Of a stretch of 64,000 nt of DNA, positions 46,806 to 59,149 are shown in pieces (position 1 is the stretch's first letter; each line of letters opens with the position of its first letter). The DNA is from Desulfosporosinus youngiae DSM 17734 (GTDB taxonomy: Bacteria > Bacillota > Desulfitobacteriia > Desulfitobacteriales > Desulfitobacteriaceae): contig NZ_CM001441.1 in NCBI RefSeq assembly GCF_000244895.1, forward strand, positions 5,495,417 through 5,559,416. Direction: 5' to 3'. The translations under genes were made by a program, and so were the position numbers. The notes under the pieces were generated by a model that saw only the letters and a list, made by a program, of their open reading frames with translations, was not told the origin of the DNA and made no database searches.

Positions 46806-47660
46806 TTATTCTAAAGCAGCTGCTCCACCGACAATTTCAGATATTTCCTTAGTAATCGCCGCCTGCCGGGCCCTGTTCATGGCCAGCGACAATCGTTCAA
46901 TCACGTCCTTGGCATTATCTGTTGCCGAACTCATGGCCGTCATCCTAGCCCCTTGTTCGCTTGCTTTTCCTTCAAGGATTGATCGGAAGATCTGCGTTTC
47001 CACATACTTCGGTAACAAGCTTGCCAGGATCTCATCTGGAGACGGCTCAAAAATATACTGTTTACCTTGTTTGCCTTCAGGTTTTTCAATCGGAAGTAAT
47101 TTGACTCGTGTAGGTCTCTGAGTAATGGCGCTTACGAACTCTGTATACATGAGATAGACCTCATCAGCATCCCCTTGCTCATAGAGTCGCACTACTTCCT
47201 GGGCTATTTCTTTCGCTTGATTATAACTTGGTTCATCTCCAAGCGCTACAAACTCAGCCAAAAACTCGATTTTACCGCGTCGGAAGAAATCCCGACCTCT
47301 GCGGCCTACCGCCACCAACTTAACTTCTTGCGGTGTTTCGGCAATCAAACCGGAGGTCATGCGAATCAGGTTCGCATTATATCCTCCGCAAAGACCACGG
47401 TCTGACGTAATCAACACATAAACTACCTTTTGCACAGGCCGCTTGACTAAAAGCGGATGAACTGTATCTCCGGGAGCTTGTGCCAGACGTTCCAGAACCC
47501 CTTGTAATTGGTTGGCATATGGACGGGCAGCGCTAAGTTTTTGTTGGGCTTTTCTGAGTTTGGCTGCGGAAACCATTTTCATCGCCTTGGTGATCTGCTG
47601 CATATTGCGTACACCGCGGATCCGACGACGAATATCGCGTACTCCTGCCACCTCGTTCAC
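46806..47660 (-). CDS. atpG: ATP synthase F1 subunit gamma
   Basis: 284 residues; rotor shaft. The N-terminal helix VRDIRRRIRGVRNMQQITKAM and C-terminal helix ARQAAITKEISEIVGGAAAL are typical, and TSDRGLCGGYN lies in between. Two GTG starts, 47660 and 47651, are close: the first is only 3 bases after AGGAG, the second gives the more usual N-terminus MAGVRDI. The longer form is listed. Confidence 0.96.
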   Translation of the reverse strand: MNEVAGVRDIRRRIRGVRNMQQITKAMKMVSAAKLRKAQQKLSAARPYANQLQGVLERLAQAPGDTVHPLLVKRPVQKVVYVLITSDRGLCGGYNANLIRMTSGLIAETPQEVKLVAVGRRGRDFFRRGKIEFLAEFVALGDEPSYNQAKEIAQEVVRLYEQGDADEVYLMYTEFVSAITQRPTRVKLLPIEKPEGKQGKQYIFEPSPDEILASLLPKYVETQIFRSILEGKASEQGARMTAMSSATDNAKDVIERLSLAMNRARQAAITKEISEIVGGAAALE

Positions 47661-47675
47661 CTACTCCTTTTTAAT

Positions 47676-49751
<2,076 letters not shown>

Positions 49752-49755
<4 letters not shown>

Positions 49756-50249
49756 TGCATTTCCCCTACCTCTTGAATAAACTGCTCTACAAGTTTCCCT
49801 TGATTCTTCATATCAAGTTTTTGACGAATAATTTTCTCAGCCACTAAAACTGAGAGATCCGCTACTTGTGACTTAACGTCGGCAATGGCCCGATCTCGTT
49901 CACGTTCAATATCCACAAGGGCAGATTTTTTGATCTTCTCTGCTTCTTCCTGAGCCGCAGTTAAAATCTCAGCCGAACGAGCTTCGCTTACCTTAGTAGC
50001 CTTAGCGATTACTTCTTGGGCTTCCTGGCGAGCTTTACGCATTTCTTCCTGGTATTCGCGTTTTATTTGATCTGCCTGTTTCCGCTCGTTTTCTGCCTGA
50101 CTAAGCATATTCTCAATATTAGTCCGCCGTTCTTCCATCATTTTCATCAACGGACCCCAGGCATATTTACTAAGCAACCAAACGAGCAACAGGAAAGATA
50201 AGACCGTAGCGACTACCGTATAATCAAATTGAATAGGATTCCCACCCAA
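49752..50249 (-). CDS. atpF: ATP synthase F0 subunit b
   Basis: 165 residues. One N-terminal membrane helix (VVATVLSFLLLVWLLSKYAW) followed by a long charged helix (about residues 35-150) forming the peripheral stalk dimer. Start ATG at 50249, about 110 bp after atpE; the gap holds no gene. Confidence 0.96.
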
Positions 50250-50359
50250 TGGTCTACCCCCCTCTCGAGTCTAATTGACGTCGGGATGATTTTTTTCAAG
50301 GGAGAACTCTCGTTCCCCCTTGAATTAAGATGGGCTTAACCCTCTGCCCATCATACGAA

Positions 50360-50629
<270 letters not shown>

Positions 50630-50682
50630 TTATTCCCTCAGTGGTGTCGAGCATCACTGAAAACCAGCACATTGAGAAGTGC

Positions 50683-51426
50683 TTAATGAGCGTCTGAGGT
50701 AACAGCTTGAGAAACATAAGCTGTCGTCAAAACCACAAACACGTATGATTGAATTGCTCCGATGAAAATACTGAACGCCAGCCAAATAGTCGTCGGCAAA
50801 ATCCCCGGCAAAACCCAGATGCCGGGCAGCATTAAGATAACCCCTAATAAAATTTCACCCGCAAAGATGTTACCGAATAGACGAAAGGCGAGTGTCATTG
50901 GTTTGGCGAGCAAGTCGATGGCGTGAATGATCACGAACACTGGATTCGGCTCAATAAAGTGATGGAAATAATGGGCTCCTTTATGTTTGATACCTAAAGA
51001 GACAACCAAAATAATGGTTAACAGGGCTAAGGAAAATGTTGTGTTAATATCTGCGGTCGGTGACATCATGCCCGGTGTCTCGAAAATATGACCTAACTGG
51101 GCAAAATGAACATCATGCAATAGATTAAACGTGAAGTTTGGAATAAGGCCAAGCATATTGGAAAAGAAAACAAACATGAACAACGTCACCAAATAGCTCA
51201 GCAATGGACGTCCCTTTTCATATTCCATATTATCATTGATGATCCCACGAACGAAATCTATGATCCACTCTAAAACGTTCTGCATTTTACCAGGTTTGCC
51301 ACTGGTTAAATTGCGTACCCCCGCGAAAACGAAAATCATAACGGCAGCCATTGAAATCCAGGTCATGATTAAGGTTTTACCATGAAATGTCATACTCCCC
51401 CAATGCCACAATACTGTTTCATGCAC
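50683..51426 (-). CDS. atpB: ATP synthase F0 subunit a
   Basis: About 247 residues with five or six membrane helices. The half-channel region LAKPMTLAFRLFGNIFAGEI carries the essential Arg. GTG at 51426 stands 9 bases after AAAGGGGTGA; ATG codons at 51450 and further up have no site. The start lies just inside the end of the upstream atpI-like gene. Confidence 0.95.
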   Translation of the reverse strand: MHETVLWHWGSMTFHGKTLIMTWISMAAVMIFVFAGVRNLTSGKPGKMQNVLEWIIDFVRGIINDNMEYEKGRPLLSYLVTLFMFVFFSNMLGLIPNFTFNLLHDVHFAQLGHIFETPGMMSPTADINTTFSLALLTIILVVSLGIKHKGAHYFHHFIEPNPVFVIIHAIDLLAKPMTLAFRLFGNIFAGEILLGVILMLPGIWVLPGILPTTIWLAFSIFIGAIQSYVFVVLTTAYVSQAVTSDAH

Positions 51427-51790
51427 TTCTTTTATCACCCCTTTCTCCATAGTTTTTTTGTATTGCCACAATGATAAATGATATTATCACCCCTGTAACA
51501 ATCCCTAAAGCTAAATTGAACAACCAGCTTTGCTGAAAGCGAGCAACGGCAACAATAACGAGAGTAACCATTCCCAGCCGCGCCATTAGGTTCCTGCGCA
51601 TCCGTTTAATAGCTGAATGAACATCAAGTTCAGAACTAAGCAGTGCTTCGCGATAGAACCATAAAGTATAAGCAAACCCTACCCAGTAACCCAGCAAACT
51701 GCCCAAGAAAACTTGCTCACCCGTCAAAGCAATTCCAAAAAAAACACAAGCGGTCCCACTTAATAAAGCGATAAAGCTACTTCTTATCAT
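51419..51790 (-). CDS. atpI: ATP synthase subunit I
   Basis: About 123 residues, four hydrophobic helices (FIALLSGTACVFFGIALTG, FLGSLLGYWVGFAYTLWF, and two near the C-terminus). AtpI proteins help c-ring assembly or Mg2+ supply. The ATG at 51790 follows GGAG at 6 bases and overlaps the end of the preceding gene by 14 bp; its own end overlaps atpB. Sequence conservation in this family is low, so the call leans on place and topology. Confidence 0.8.
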   Translation of the reverse strand: MIRSSFIALLSGTACVFFGIALTGEQVFLGSLLGYWVGFAYTLWFYREALLSSELDVHSAIKRMRRNLMARLGMVTLVIVAVARFQQSWLFNLALGIVTGVIISFIIVAIQKNYGERGDKRSA

Positions 51791-52007
51791 CGGATGCTCC
51801 AAACTTCTTTAACGTGATCACTAAGTAGCTCCCTCCAAGTCCTAGTCCTGCCAACATTAAACCTATGGTGAACAAGGGTTCTGTTTTCCAGAGTCCATCA
51901 AGATATCTGCCTAAGTAGAATCCTCCCCCGACGACAATTGCCAGAGTTGACGATATACTCGTTCCGACTACAAAGGCTTTTTGCCATGACTTTCGTTCCC
52001 CAGCCAT
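51777..52007 (-). CDS. AtpZ/AtpI family protein
   Basis: 76 residues with two membrane helices (ISSTLAIVVGGGFYLGRYLD and IGLMLAGLGLGGSYLVITL) and the GRYLDGL motif of the AtpZ family. These small proteins open many bacterial atp operons and have been linked to Mg2+ or Ca2+ handling for the synthase. First gene of the operon. The 178-bp gap to wecB is A/T rich and probably holds the operon promoter, but I could not fix -35 and -10 with confidence. Confidence 0.85.
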   Translation of the reverse strand: MAGERKSWQKAFVVGTSISSTLAIVVGGGFYLGRYLDGLWKTEPLFTIGLMLAGLGLGGSYLVITLKKFGASDDKK

Positions 52008-52185
52008 ATCATTCTTTCCTTAATTATATGAATTTATTAAGACAGGCCAACTATGTAACTGAACTTAAGCATGAATATTGGTTAGCATGCTACATTTTAA
52101 CAGTTCATACTATATTTAATATATTAGCATACTTTGACAAGACTTTGTGCTTTTTTTTACAGCATTGAAGAATTTTATGTCCACT

Positions 52186-53307
52186 CTAATTCTCGTCAAT
52201 TATCTCGGTTATTCGCAAGGCTGCGGACCCGTCTCCATAAGGATTACTGGCCATTGTCATTTTTTGATACGCCTTCTCGTCCCCCAGCAAATTCTGCAGT
52301 TCCGAAAATACCCGTTCATACTCTGTCCCCACAAGTGATACAGTACCTGCCGCCACCGCTTCAGGACGTTCCGTGGTATCCCGGACAACCAGTACCGGTT
52401 TGCCTAAGGATGGAGCTTCTTCCTGAATCCCCCCGGAGTCGGTCAAAATCAAATGTGCCCGCGCCATAAGATTGACAAAGGGCTCATACTCTAAGGGTTC
52501 TATAAGATGGACCCTTGGGTGGGACCCGAGAACCTCTGTGACCACTTTCCGAACGTTGGGGTTTTTATGGACGGGAAAAATTATATAGGTATCCGGATAG
52601 GTCTCAAGAGTGCTTTTTAAGGCCTGATAAATCTGACGCATCGGCTCACCGAGATTCTCCCTGCGATGGGTCGTGACAAGAATCATCCGGAACCTCTCCC
52701 GCTGTTCAAAGATCGTCTGAAGTTCACTGCCGGCAAAACTAAACTCCGGGTTTACTGTAGCGAGCAAGGCATCAATCACCGTATTACCCGTAACAATAAT
52801 CCGTTCCGGCGGAACCCCTTCCTGCTCAAGATTCCTTTTGGCTGTTTCCGTTGGGGCAAAATGAAAATCCGTCAGAGCACTCGCCAGTTTTCGATTCATC
52901 TCTTCCGGATAAGGAGAATACTTATTGCCGGTTCTTAGTCCGGCTTCAACATGGCCCACCGCTATTTGCGCATAAAAAGCTGCCAGTGCCGCTGCAAATG
53001 TGGTGGTTGTGTCTCCATGTACTAAAACCAAATCAGGCCGTTCACGTTGGAAGATATCATGCAGCCCGCTTAAGGCCCGGGTTGTGATTTCCGTTAACGT
53101 TTGCCCCTGCTTCATAAGGTTTAGATCAAAATCAGGATCGATCTTGAATAACTGCAGAACCTGATCCAACATCTCACGATGCTGAGCTGTTACGATAACT
53201 TGACAGAGGATTGACTCTTTCTGTCGCAGTGCTTGGATCACAGGCGCCATTTTTATTGCCTCCGGACGTGTTCCAAACACGATCATCACTTTTTTGCGCT
53301 TAATCAC
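52186..53307 (-). CDS. wecB: UDP-N-acetylglucosamine 2-epimerase (non-hydrolysing)
   Basis: 373 residues, GT-B-like fold. VFGTRPEAIKMAPVIQAL opens it, VHGDTTTTFAAALAAFY and VGHVEAGLRTGNKYSPYPEE follow, and DSGGIQEEAPSLGKPVLVVR lies in the UDP-binding second half. It interconverts UDP-GlcNAc and UDP-ManNAc for surface polysaccharides. GTG at 53307 stands 7 bases after GGGAG. In many Firmicutes mnaA/wecB sits between upp/comEB and the atp operon, as here. Confidence 0.96.
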   Translation of the reverse strand: MIKRKKVMIVFGTRPEAIKMAPVIQALRQKESILCQVIVTAQHREMLDQVLQLFKIDPDFDLNLMKQGQTLTEITTRALSGLHDIFQRERPDLVLVHGDTTTTFAAALAAFYAQIAVGHVEAGLRTGNKYSPYPEEMNRKLASALTDFHFAPTETAKRNLEQEGVPPERIIVTGNTVIDALLATVNPEFSFAGSELQTIFEQRERFRMILVTTHRRENLGEPMRQIYQALKSTLETYPDTYIIFPVHKNPNVRKVVTEVLGSHPRVHLIEPLEYEPFVNLMARAHLILTDSGGIQEEAPSLGKPVLVVRDTTERPEAVAAGTVSLVGTEYERVFSELQNLLGDEKAYQKMTMASNPYGDGSAALRITEIIDEN

Positions 53308-53363
53308 TTTCTTACTCCCTTCGATTCAAAAAGCTCGAAGAAATTACCCGCTTGATTTAATAA

Positions 53364-53840
53364 TTACGAACTATCTTCTCTATCTTCTCCAAATTTCACC
53401 AGATCCAATCCCGCTTCTTCAGCCATACTTGCTGCAAGCTGGTCCGGATACAAATACGCGAAGACGACCCGCTTAATTCCAGCGTTAATTAATAGTTTTG
53501 TGCACAATACACAAGGCTGATGCGTGGTGTAGAGATCTGCTCCATTAATCGCCACCCCATGCTTTGCTGCCTGCACCAAAGCATTTTGTTCTGCATGCAC
53601 AGCACGGCAGATCTCATGGCGTTCCCCTGAAGGAACGCCTAAGCTCTGCCGTAAACAACCAATTTCATCACAATGTTGTAATCCTGAAGGACTCCCATTA
53701 TAACCTGTACTTAAAATTTGTTTATCCTTAACTATAACCGCCCCAACCTGGCGGCGAAGACAAGTTGAGCGTCCTGCTACCACTTGGGCCATTTGCATAA
53801 AGTAACTATCCCAGCTGGGGCGCTTTTCACGGCTCATCAT
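53364..53840 (-). CDS. dCMP deaminase (ComEB type)
   Basis: 158 residues, zinc-dependent cytidine/deoxycytidylate deaminase fold. The zinc site is AVHAEQNA (His and proton-shuttling Glu) and PCVLCTK (two Cys). It turns dCMP into dUMP for thymidylate synthesis. It overlaps upp by 4 bp, a nucleotide-salvage pairing. The ComEB name refers to its location in the Bacillus comE operon; no competence role follows from that. Confidence 0.94.
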   Translation of the reverse strand: MMSREKRPSWDSYFMQMAQVVAGRSTCLRRQVGAVIVKDKQILSTGYNGSPSGLQHCDEIGCLRQSLGVPSGERHEICRAVHAEQNALVQAAKHGVAINGADLYTTHQPCVLCTKLLINAGIKRVVFAYLYPDQLAASMAEEAGLDLVKFGEDREDSS

Positions 53841-54466
53841 TTCGTGCCGAACAGCCGGTCTCCGGCATCTCCGAGACCAGGCACAATATAGCCATGATCG
53901 TTCAAACGTTCATCCACTGCCGCGACAAAAATATCCACATCAGCATGGGCATCTTGTACGGCTTTAATTCCCTCCGGAGCTGCAATCAAGCACATCAATT
54001 TAATATTCTTTGCCCCACGGTCTTTTAAGAAGGTTATTGCTGCCGCCGCCGAGCCGCCTGTTGCCAGCATAGGATCAATTACGATAAGATCCCGTTCCGC
54101 AATGTCGGGGGGTAACTTACAATAGTATTCCACAGGCAAGAGGGTTTCCGGATCCCGATAAAGTCCGACATGCCCGACCTTTGCGGCCGGAATCAGACGG
54201 AGCATGCCATCAACCATCCCTAACCCCGCACGAAGAATTGGCACCAGTCCAACCTTCCGGCCGGCTAAAACCTTGCTCTTGGCTATTGCCACCGGAGTCT
54301 TAACCTCGATTTCCTGAAGGGGAAAGTCACGGGTTACCTCATAGGCCATCAACATGGAAACTTCTTCAACTAATTCCCTGAACTCCTTTGAGCCTGTTTC
54401 CTCATCCCGAATCAGAGACAACTTGTGTTGAATCAGGGGATGATCAAGTACTTGAAGCTTTGGCAT
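53837..54466 (-). CDS. upp: Uracil phosphoribosyltransferase
   Basis: 209 residues, normal length. The PRPP-binding motif is [16 protein letters not shown], and the uracil-binding [18 protein letters not shown] ends the protein. It salvages uracil to UMP. The ATG lies 12 bp after glyA, and the stop overlaps the dCMP deaminase start, so these are co-transcribed. Confidence 0.97.
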   Translation of the reverse strand: MPKLQVLDHPLIQHKLSLIRDEETGSKEFRELVEEVSMLMAYEVTRDFPLQEIEVKTPVAIAKSKVLAGRKVGLVPILRAGLGMVDGMLRLIPAAKVGHVGLYRDPETLLPVEYYCKLPPDIAERDLIVIDPMLATGGSAAAAITFLKDRGAKNIKLMCLIAAPEGIKAVQDAHADVDIFVAAVDERLNDHGYIVPGLGDAGDRLFGTK

Positions 54467-54478
54467 CGTTTGGCTCTC

Positions 54479-55735
54479 CTAATCTAAATTTGTATATAAG
54501 GGAAACTCAGCGCATAAAGAACTGACGATTTCCCGCGCTTTTGTAAGTTTATCAGGTTCATGATGTGAGGTCAAGGCAATGTCAATAGCTTCCGCAATCC
54601 GTTTCATGGCCTCAGGTGTCATACCACGGGATGTGACTGCAGGGGTTCCAAGCCGAATTCCGCTGGTCACGAAAGGACTTGCCGTATCAAAGGGAATCGT
54701 ATTTTTATTGACCGTAATTCCTGCTTCATGCAGGATACTTTCCGCTTCTTTACCGGTTAACTGTTTAGTTCTTACATCGACAAGCATGACATGGTTGTCC
54801 GTTCCTCCGGAAACAAGCCGGAATCCCCGGGCTGTCAACTCTTGAGCTAATGCTTTGGCATTTTCCACAATATTGGTTTGATAGGTTTTAAACTCCGGCT
54901 GAAGGGCTTCGCCAAAAGCAACTGCTTTAGCCGCGATGACATGCATCAGCGGTCCGCCCTGAATACCGGGGAAAATAGCCTTATCAATGGCTTGCGCATT
55001 CTCAGCCTTACAGAGAATTAAGCCACCGCGCGGTCCTCTCAATGTTTTATGGGTTGTAGAGGTCACAAAATCCGCATAGGGCACTGGCGATGGATGTAAT
55101 CCTGCGGCTACAAGCCCGGCGAAGTGTGCCATATCAACCATTAATAAGGCACCGGTTTCATCTGCGATTTCACGCATTTTAACAAAGTCGATGATTCTTG
55201 GATAGGCGCTTGCTCCGGCAACAATCATTTTCGGATGATGTTCCTTAGCCAGCTGCCGAACCTGATCATAGTCAATTCGTTCTGTTTTTGAATCCACTCC
55301 GTAAGGAACAACATTAAAATAAACACCCGAAATATTTACCGGGCTCCCATGAGTTAAGTGCCCTCCATGGGATAAATTCATGCCCAGTATGGTGTCTCCC
55401 GGTTTTAAAAATGAAAAATAGACAGCCATATTGGCTTGAGACCCTGAATGAGGCTGAACATTAGCATGCTCCGCGCCGAAAATCTTCTTAACACGTTCCC
55501 GGGCCAGATCCTCAACCACATCGACAAATTCACATCCGCCATAATATCGTTTGCCGGGATATCCTTCAGCATACTTATTGGTTAATACCGAACCTTGGGC
55601 AGCCATTACTGCCCGGCTGACGAAGTTTTCAGAGGCTATTAACTCGATGGTATTGGTTTGACGTTTTTCCTCTTGCTCGATGGCTTTAGCGACTTCGGGG
55701 TCTTGGTTTTTCACCCATTGATTAATATAATCCAT
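54479..55735 (-). CDS. glyA: Serine hydroxymethyltransferase
   Basis: 418 residues. PLP-lysine motif [16 protein letters not shown]-terminal [20 protein letters not shown], and the folate-related [17 protein letters not shown] near the end. It interconverts serine and glycine with tetrahydrofolate, supplying one-carbon units. It is followed by upp as in Bacillus, and preceded by the ywlG-like gene across a 44-bp gap. Confidence 0.98.
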   Translation of the reverse strand: MDYINQWVKNQDPEVAKAIEQEEKRQTNTIELIASENFVSRAVMAAQGSVLTNKYAEGYPGKRYYGGCEFVDVVEDLARERVKKIFGAEHANVQPHSGSQANMAVYFSFLKPGDTILGMNLSHGGHLTHGSPVNISGVYFNVVPYGVDSKTERIDYDQVRQLAKEHHPKMIVAGASAYPRIIDFVKMREIADETGALLMVDMAHFAGLVAAGLHPSPVPYADFVTSTTHKTLRGPRGGLILCKAENAQAIDKAIFPGIQGGPLMHVIAAKAVAFGEALQPEFKTYQTNIVENAKALAQELTARGFRLVSGGTDNHVMLVDVRTKQLTGKEAESILHEAGITVNKNTIPFDTASPFVTSGIRLGTPAVTSRGMTPEAMKRIAEAIDIALTSHHEPDKLTKAREIVSSLCAEFPLYTNLD

Positions 55736-55779
55736 TGGTTAAATTCACTCCTGTCAAAATTTTTAGGCAGATTATTATG

Positions 55780-56379
55780 TTATTTGTTTTCACTATACGC
55801 CGCTCTCGGACCGCCAATAAGACGCGGCCGTGTGCGTGCCATAGTCAAATGCGCCTCACCCAGCTCTTTGACATGAACACGTATAGGGATTGCCACCGGT
55901 CTGAGGTGCATACCAATAAATGTATCCCCAATATCGATTCCGGCATGCCCTTGAATTTGCTCTACCATGACTGGGGATGAAAACCTTTCCCACGCCTTTA
56001 CAGTCATGGCTCCCCCGGCATGCAGTGCCGGAAGTACGGTAACTTCCTCTAATCTATAATGGTCTAAACAAGCCTCTTCTATTACTAAGGCACGGTTAAT
56101 ATGTTCACATCCTTGAACAGCTAAGAAAATACCCTGCCGGCGAACCCGCTCCAGCAAAGGCGGAAGCAGCACCTCGGCGACTTCCAGACTGCTCCCTTGT
56201 CCAATTCGATGACCGATAACCTCGCTGGTACTGCACCCTAAAATCAGGATTTGCTTCGGACGTAAATCAGCCTTCAAAAAAAAGGAATCCAGTACACCAT
56301 TCCATACTTCAGCCATCTCCTGCAATTTGCCTGCAACATTTTTTTCCACGCGAAAAGCAGACCTCCTCTCCTTTGACAT
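55780..56379 (-). CDS. ywlG: TIGR01440/DUF436 family protein (YwlG-like)
   Basis: 199 residues. Characteristic stretches are LILGCSTSEVIGHRIGQGSS, GIFLAVQGCEHINRALVIEE and GIDIGDTFIGMHLRPVAIPI. The family is conserved in Firmicutes and sits between rpiB and glyA, as here, but has no proven function. Several conserved Cys and His could bind metal (inference). Confidence 0.9.
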   Translation of the reverse strand: MSKERRSAFRVEKNVAGKLQEMAEVWNGVLDSFFLKADLRPKQILILGCSTSEVIGHRIGQGSSLEVAEVLLPPLLERVRRQGIFLAVQGCEHINRALVIEEACLDHYRLEEVTVLPALHAGGAMTVKAWERFSSPVMVEQIQGHAGIDIGDTFIGMHLRPVAIPIRVHVKELGEAHLTMARTRPRLIGGPRAAYSENK

Positions 56380-56400
56380 TACTCGAACAGGCCCTTAACT

Positions 56401-56850
56401 CTAGATTTCCTCGCCTCGTTCAATATCTGAGATCAAATTTACACGGAGGGCATGCCGGCCGCCTGAGAACTCTGTTTTCAGGAAAATATCAACAATTTCA
56501 AGAGCAAGTCCTACACCAATCACCCGAGCACCCAGAGCTAAAATATTAGCATTATTATGTTCTCTAGCCATCCGTGCGGAAAACGTCTCCGTGCAAACTG
56601 CGGCACGAATTCCAGGGATTTTGTTAGCAGCCATGGAAATGCCCAATCCGGTTCCGCAGACAACAATTCCTAAATCTGCTTTTTCTTTTATAATCGCACT
56701 TCCCACGGCAAATCCATACTTTGGATAATCCACAGAGTCCTTGGAATGAGTTCCAAAGTCCTGGACCTCTATCCCTTGTTTTTCCAAATGACAAAGAATA
56801 GCTTCTTTTAGTTCATAACCACCGTGATCGGCTCCTAGTGCAACTCTCAC
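56401..56850 (-). CDS. rpiB: Ribose 5-phosphate isomerase B
   Basis: 149 residues, RpiB/LacAB fold. The substrate loop GADHGGYELKEA, the catalytic Cys in VVCGTGLGISMAAN and REHNNANILALGARVIG are present. It interconverts ribose 5-phosphate and ribulose 5-phosphate. It forms a run with ywlG-like and glyA; the ywlE-like gene lies upstream across 143 bp of non-coding sequence. Confidence 0.96.
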   Translation of the reverse strand: MRVALGADHGGYELKEAILCHLEKQGIEVQDFGTHSKDSVDYPKYGFAVGSAIIKEKADLGIVVCGTGLGISMAANKIPGIRAAVCTETFSARMAREHNNANILALGARVIGVGLALEIVDIFLKTEFSGGRHALRVNLISDIERGEEI

Positions 56851-56993
56851 TCCGTTACCTCCCTCTTCTATTTATTTCTTATTTCTATAGATAGCTGCAA
56901 AATTCCTGCAAAAACCAGAAAAAAGCGACATTTTACGCCGCTAGTTTAAACATTTTTCCATAATCTTATGCCTATTTGCCGCCTATTCACAAT

Positions 56994-57431
56994 TTAAATC
57001 AGCTGCTCTTTCAAACAATTCAGCAACTCTTTGATTTCCTGAGCGGTTTGGCGGTAAACTTCGAGAGAACCCATGTAGGGATCTTGGATATCCCGTTTTA
57101 CGTCTCCCCAATTTCCTAAGCATCGAATTTTATGTATATGGCGGGGGAATTGACGCTTTAAGACATCTTCCTGCATTTGGGTCATTGGGATAATCCAATC
57201 GGCATCCGCTATTAGCTCCTCTTTAATTCTTCGAGCGCGGTGCAAAGAACCATCAATTTTTTGATCTTTTAGAATCCTCACCACATGAGGGCTGGCATGT
57301 TCGCCCTCCCAGGCCGCTATTCCCGCTGAGCTGATCTGAGCCAAGTCTCCGAACATTGCCCGGGCCATTCCCTCCGCCAGCGGACTTCGACAGGTGTTTC
57401 CCGTACATACAAACAAAAGTTTCAGTCCCAA
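56994..57431 (-). CDS. ywlE: Low-molecular-weight protein (arginine) phosphatase
   Basis: About 145 residues. The P-loop VCTGNTCRSPLAEGMAR contains the Thr between Asn and Cys that marks YwlE-type protein arginine phosphatases rather than tyrosine phosphatases. The general-acid Asp lies in the DPYMGSLEVYR loop. It reverses McsB-type arginine phosphorylation in Bacilli; whether McsB exists here is not visible. TTG at 57431 is placed 6 bases after GAGGTG. It follows mntP by 16 bp. Confidence 0.92.
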   Translation of the reverse strand: MGLKLLFVCTGNTCRSPLAEGMARAMFGDLAQISSAGIAAWEGEHASPHVVRILKDQKIDGSLHRARRIKEELIADADWIIPMTQMQEDVLKRQFPRHIHKIRCLGNWGDVKRDIQDPYMGSLEVYRQTAQEIKELLNCLKEQLI

Positions 57432-57447
57432 TAATCTCACCTCATTT

Positions 57448-58032
57448 TTAAACAAGCAGTTTAACTCCAATTAGCACTAAGGCCAGTCCACCGAGCAATT
57501 CAGCTTTATCTCCCAGCCTTGTTCCCATGACACGTCCCAAAATCAGGCCCATTCCCGTCATTAACCCGGCAATCAAACCCATAATCATAACCGTCATAAC
57601 CATGTCTGCTCTGATCGTCCCTAATGTAAATCCTACACTCAAAGCATCTAAGCTTACGCTTGCCGCCAGGATATAAATACCATACCCATTTAAGGAAGGA
57701 TTGTTTGATACGTTCTTATGGAAAAGGGCTTCCCTGGCTTCCCTGAACGAGAAACTTTCAGTGGTTGGCCGATAGACCTTGTAGAGCATTCGTCCGCCCA
57801 AAACAATTAAAACTAAGGCCCCTATCAGACTTGCAAATTGACCCAGAATCGTCCCTAAAGCCTGACCCAGCAACATCCCGCCTAATGGCATAAAAACATG
57901 GAAAACAGCAACCACTAACGACAAACGTACCATCATGCTTTTCCTGATTCCAGCTAAACCAATTGCCAAAGCCAAGGAGAACGCATCTGCACCTAAAGCA
58001 GTTGCCACAGCCACAACCCACGCTAAATTCAT
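57448..58032 (-). CDS. mntP: Manganese efflux pump MntP
   Basis: 194 residues, six hydrophobic helices in two homologous halves. The conserved LGADAFSLALAIGLAG and the second-half VSLDALSVGFTLGT motifs carry the Asp residues important for Mn2+ export. The ATG has GGAGGTAAGGGT upstream. A small hairpin TTCCCC / GGGGAA lies before the ribosome binding site, but I see no full yybP-ykoY manganese riboswitch. Confidence 0.95.
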   Translation of the reverse strand: MNLAWVVAVATALGADAFSLALAIGLAGIRKSMMVRLSLVVAVFHVFMPLGGMLLGQALGTILGQFASLIGALVLIVLGGRMLYKVYRPTTESFSFREAREALFHKNVSNNPSLNGYGIYILAASVSLDALSVGFTLGTIRADMVMTVMIMGLIAGLMTGMGLILGRVMGTRLGDKAELLGGLALVLIGVKLLV

Positions 58033-58093
58033 ACCCTTACCTCCGTTCCCCTATATATATGCACGGGGAAGGGCGGATTAGACGGAATTACTG

Positions 58094-59149
58094 TCAGATG
58101 TGCCGGGTTCGCCGGTCGGCCGCTTTCTGCAGACGGTTCATAACGGCGCTCCCTAAACCTTCTTCTTCAATACCTTCAACTAAAATCAAATCCATTTTTC
58201 GTTCATCACACAACCGTAACCCTTCAAATAAGTTACTGGCTACTTCCTGGGGCCTGGCCTTCGAACCTAACACAAACAACAGTTCCGGAAAGCAGTTCTG
58301 CAAATAGGGTGCACTCTCTAAGGTACAAAGAACACCGACCCGTTTAAACCTGGCATGTCCTCTCTGAATTTCATGTCCGATCCGCTGTACGACTCTCTCT
58401 TGAAGTCCGCTCACCAGGAACAGCTCACCTTGCGGAGCATAGTGCCTGTATTTCATGCCCGGTGCTTTAGGCACCTGGTTTACCGAAGGAGTGTCTACAC
58501 GGACTTCCCCTAAAACCTCTTCCAATTGTTCTTTAGTCGTCCCCCCGGGACGAAGGATCGTGGGAATACCTTCGCTTACATCAAGCACGGTTGATTCTAA
58601 GCCGACTTCACATGCCCCTCCGTCTAAAATTAACGGGATCTTCCCCTTCATATCCCTCCAGACATGACTTCCCCTGGTTGGACTTGGTTTGCCTGAAAGA
58701 TTGGCACTAGGCGCGGCAACCGGAAATCCTGCTTCTTTGATCAAACCAAGGGCTACGGGATGACTGGGCATACGTATTGCCACATTGTCCAGCCCCGCCG
58801 TAACAATATCCGGAACCAAGGCTGTTTTGGGCAGGATCAGGGTTAAGGGCCCCGGCCAAAAATGTTCAACACAACGTTCTGCCGCCGGTGTCCAATTTCT
58901 AACCAAAGGGTTCGCCATAGCTTGGTCGCAGACATGGACAATTAAGGGATTATCCTGAGGCCTCCCTTTTGCTGCAAAGATCTTGGCACAAGCACCTGCA
59001 TCAAGAGCATTTGCTCCTAACCCATAGACGGTTTCTGTCGGAAAGGCTACCAACTCTCCTGCTTTCAGCCATTCAGCACCCTCTTTTAAGAGTTGAGCTT
59101 CAGGATGAACTCTATTGATAGAACTCCTTTTTGTCTGCATAATGCTCAC
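58094..59149 (-). CDS. L-threonylcarbamoyladenylate synthase (Sua5/YwlC type)
   Basis: 351 residues. The YrdC domain (AGELVAFPTETVYGLGANAL, KGRPQDNPLIVHV, ANLSGKPSPTRG) takes about 1-210 and the additional C-terminal Sua5 domain the rest, with the linker APGMKYRHYAPQGELFLV. It makes threonylcarbamoyl-AMP for the t6A37 tRNA modification. The start overlaps the stop of prmC by 4 bp. This order after prfA-prmC is common in Firmicutes. Confidence 0.96.
   Translation of the reverse strand: MSIMQTKRSSINRVHPEAQLLKEGAEWLKAGELVAFPTETVYGLGANALDAGACAKIFAAKGRPQDNPLIVHVCDQAMANPLVRNWTPAAERCVEHFWPGPLTLILPKTALVPDIVTAGLDNVAIRMPSHPVALGLIKEAGFPVAAPSANLSGKPSPTRGSHVWRDMKGKIPLILDGGACEVGLESTVLDVSEGIPTILRPGGTTKEQLEEVLGEVRVDTPSVNQVPKAPGMKYRHYAPQGELFLVSGLQERVVQRIGHEIQRGHARFKRVGVLCTLESAPYLQNCFPELLFVLGSKARPQEVASNLFEGLRLCDERKMDLILVEGIEEEGLGSAVMNRLQKAADRRTRHI

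Noticed and set aside
52105-52140. Exact promoter of the atp operon
   Set aside because: TTGTCA is present on the minus strand, but possible -10 boxes fall at 16, 17 or 20 bases with poor matches, so no single choice could be supported.
58046-58070. Manganese riboswitch before mntP
   Set aside because: Only a single TTCCCC/GGGGAA hairpin is seen in a 60-bp gap, too short and lacking the conserved loops of the yybP-ykoY class.
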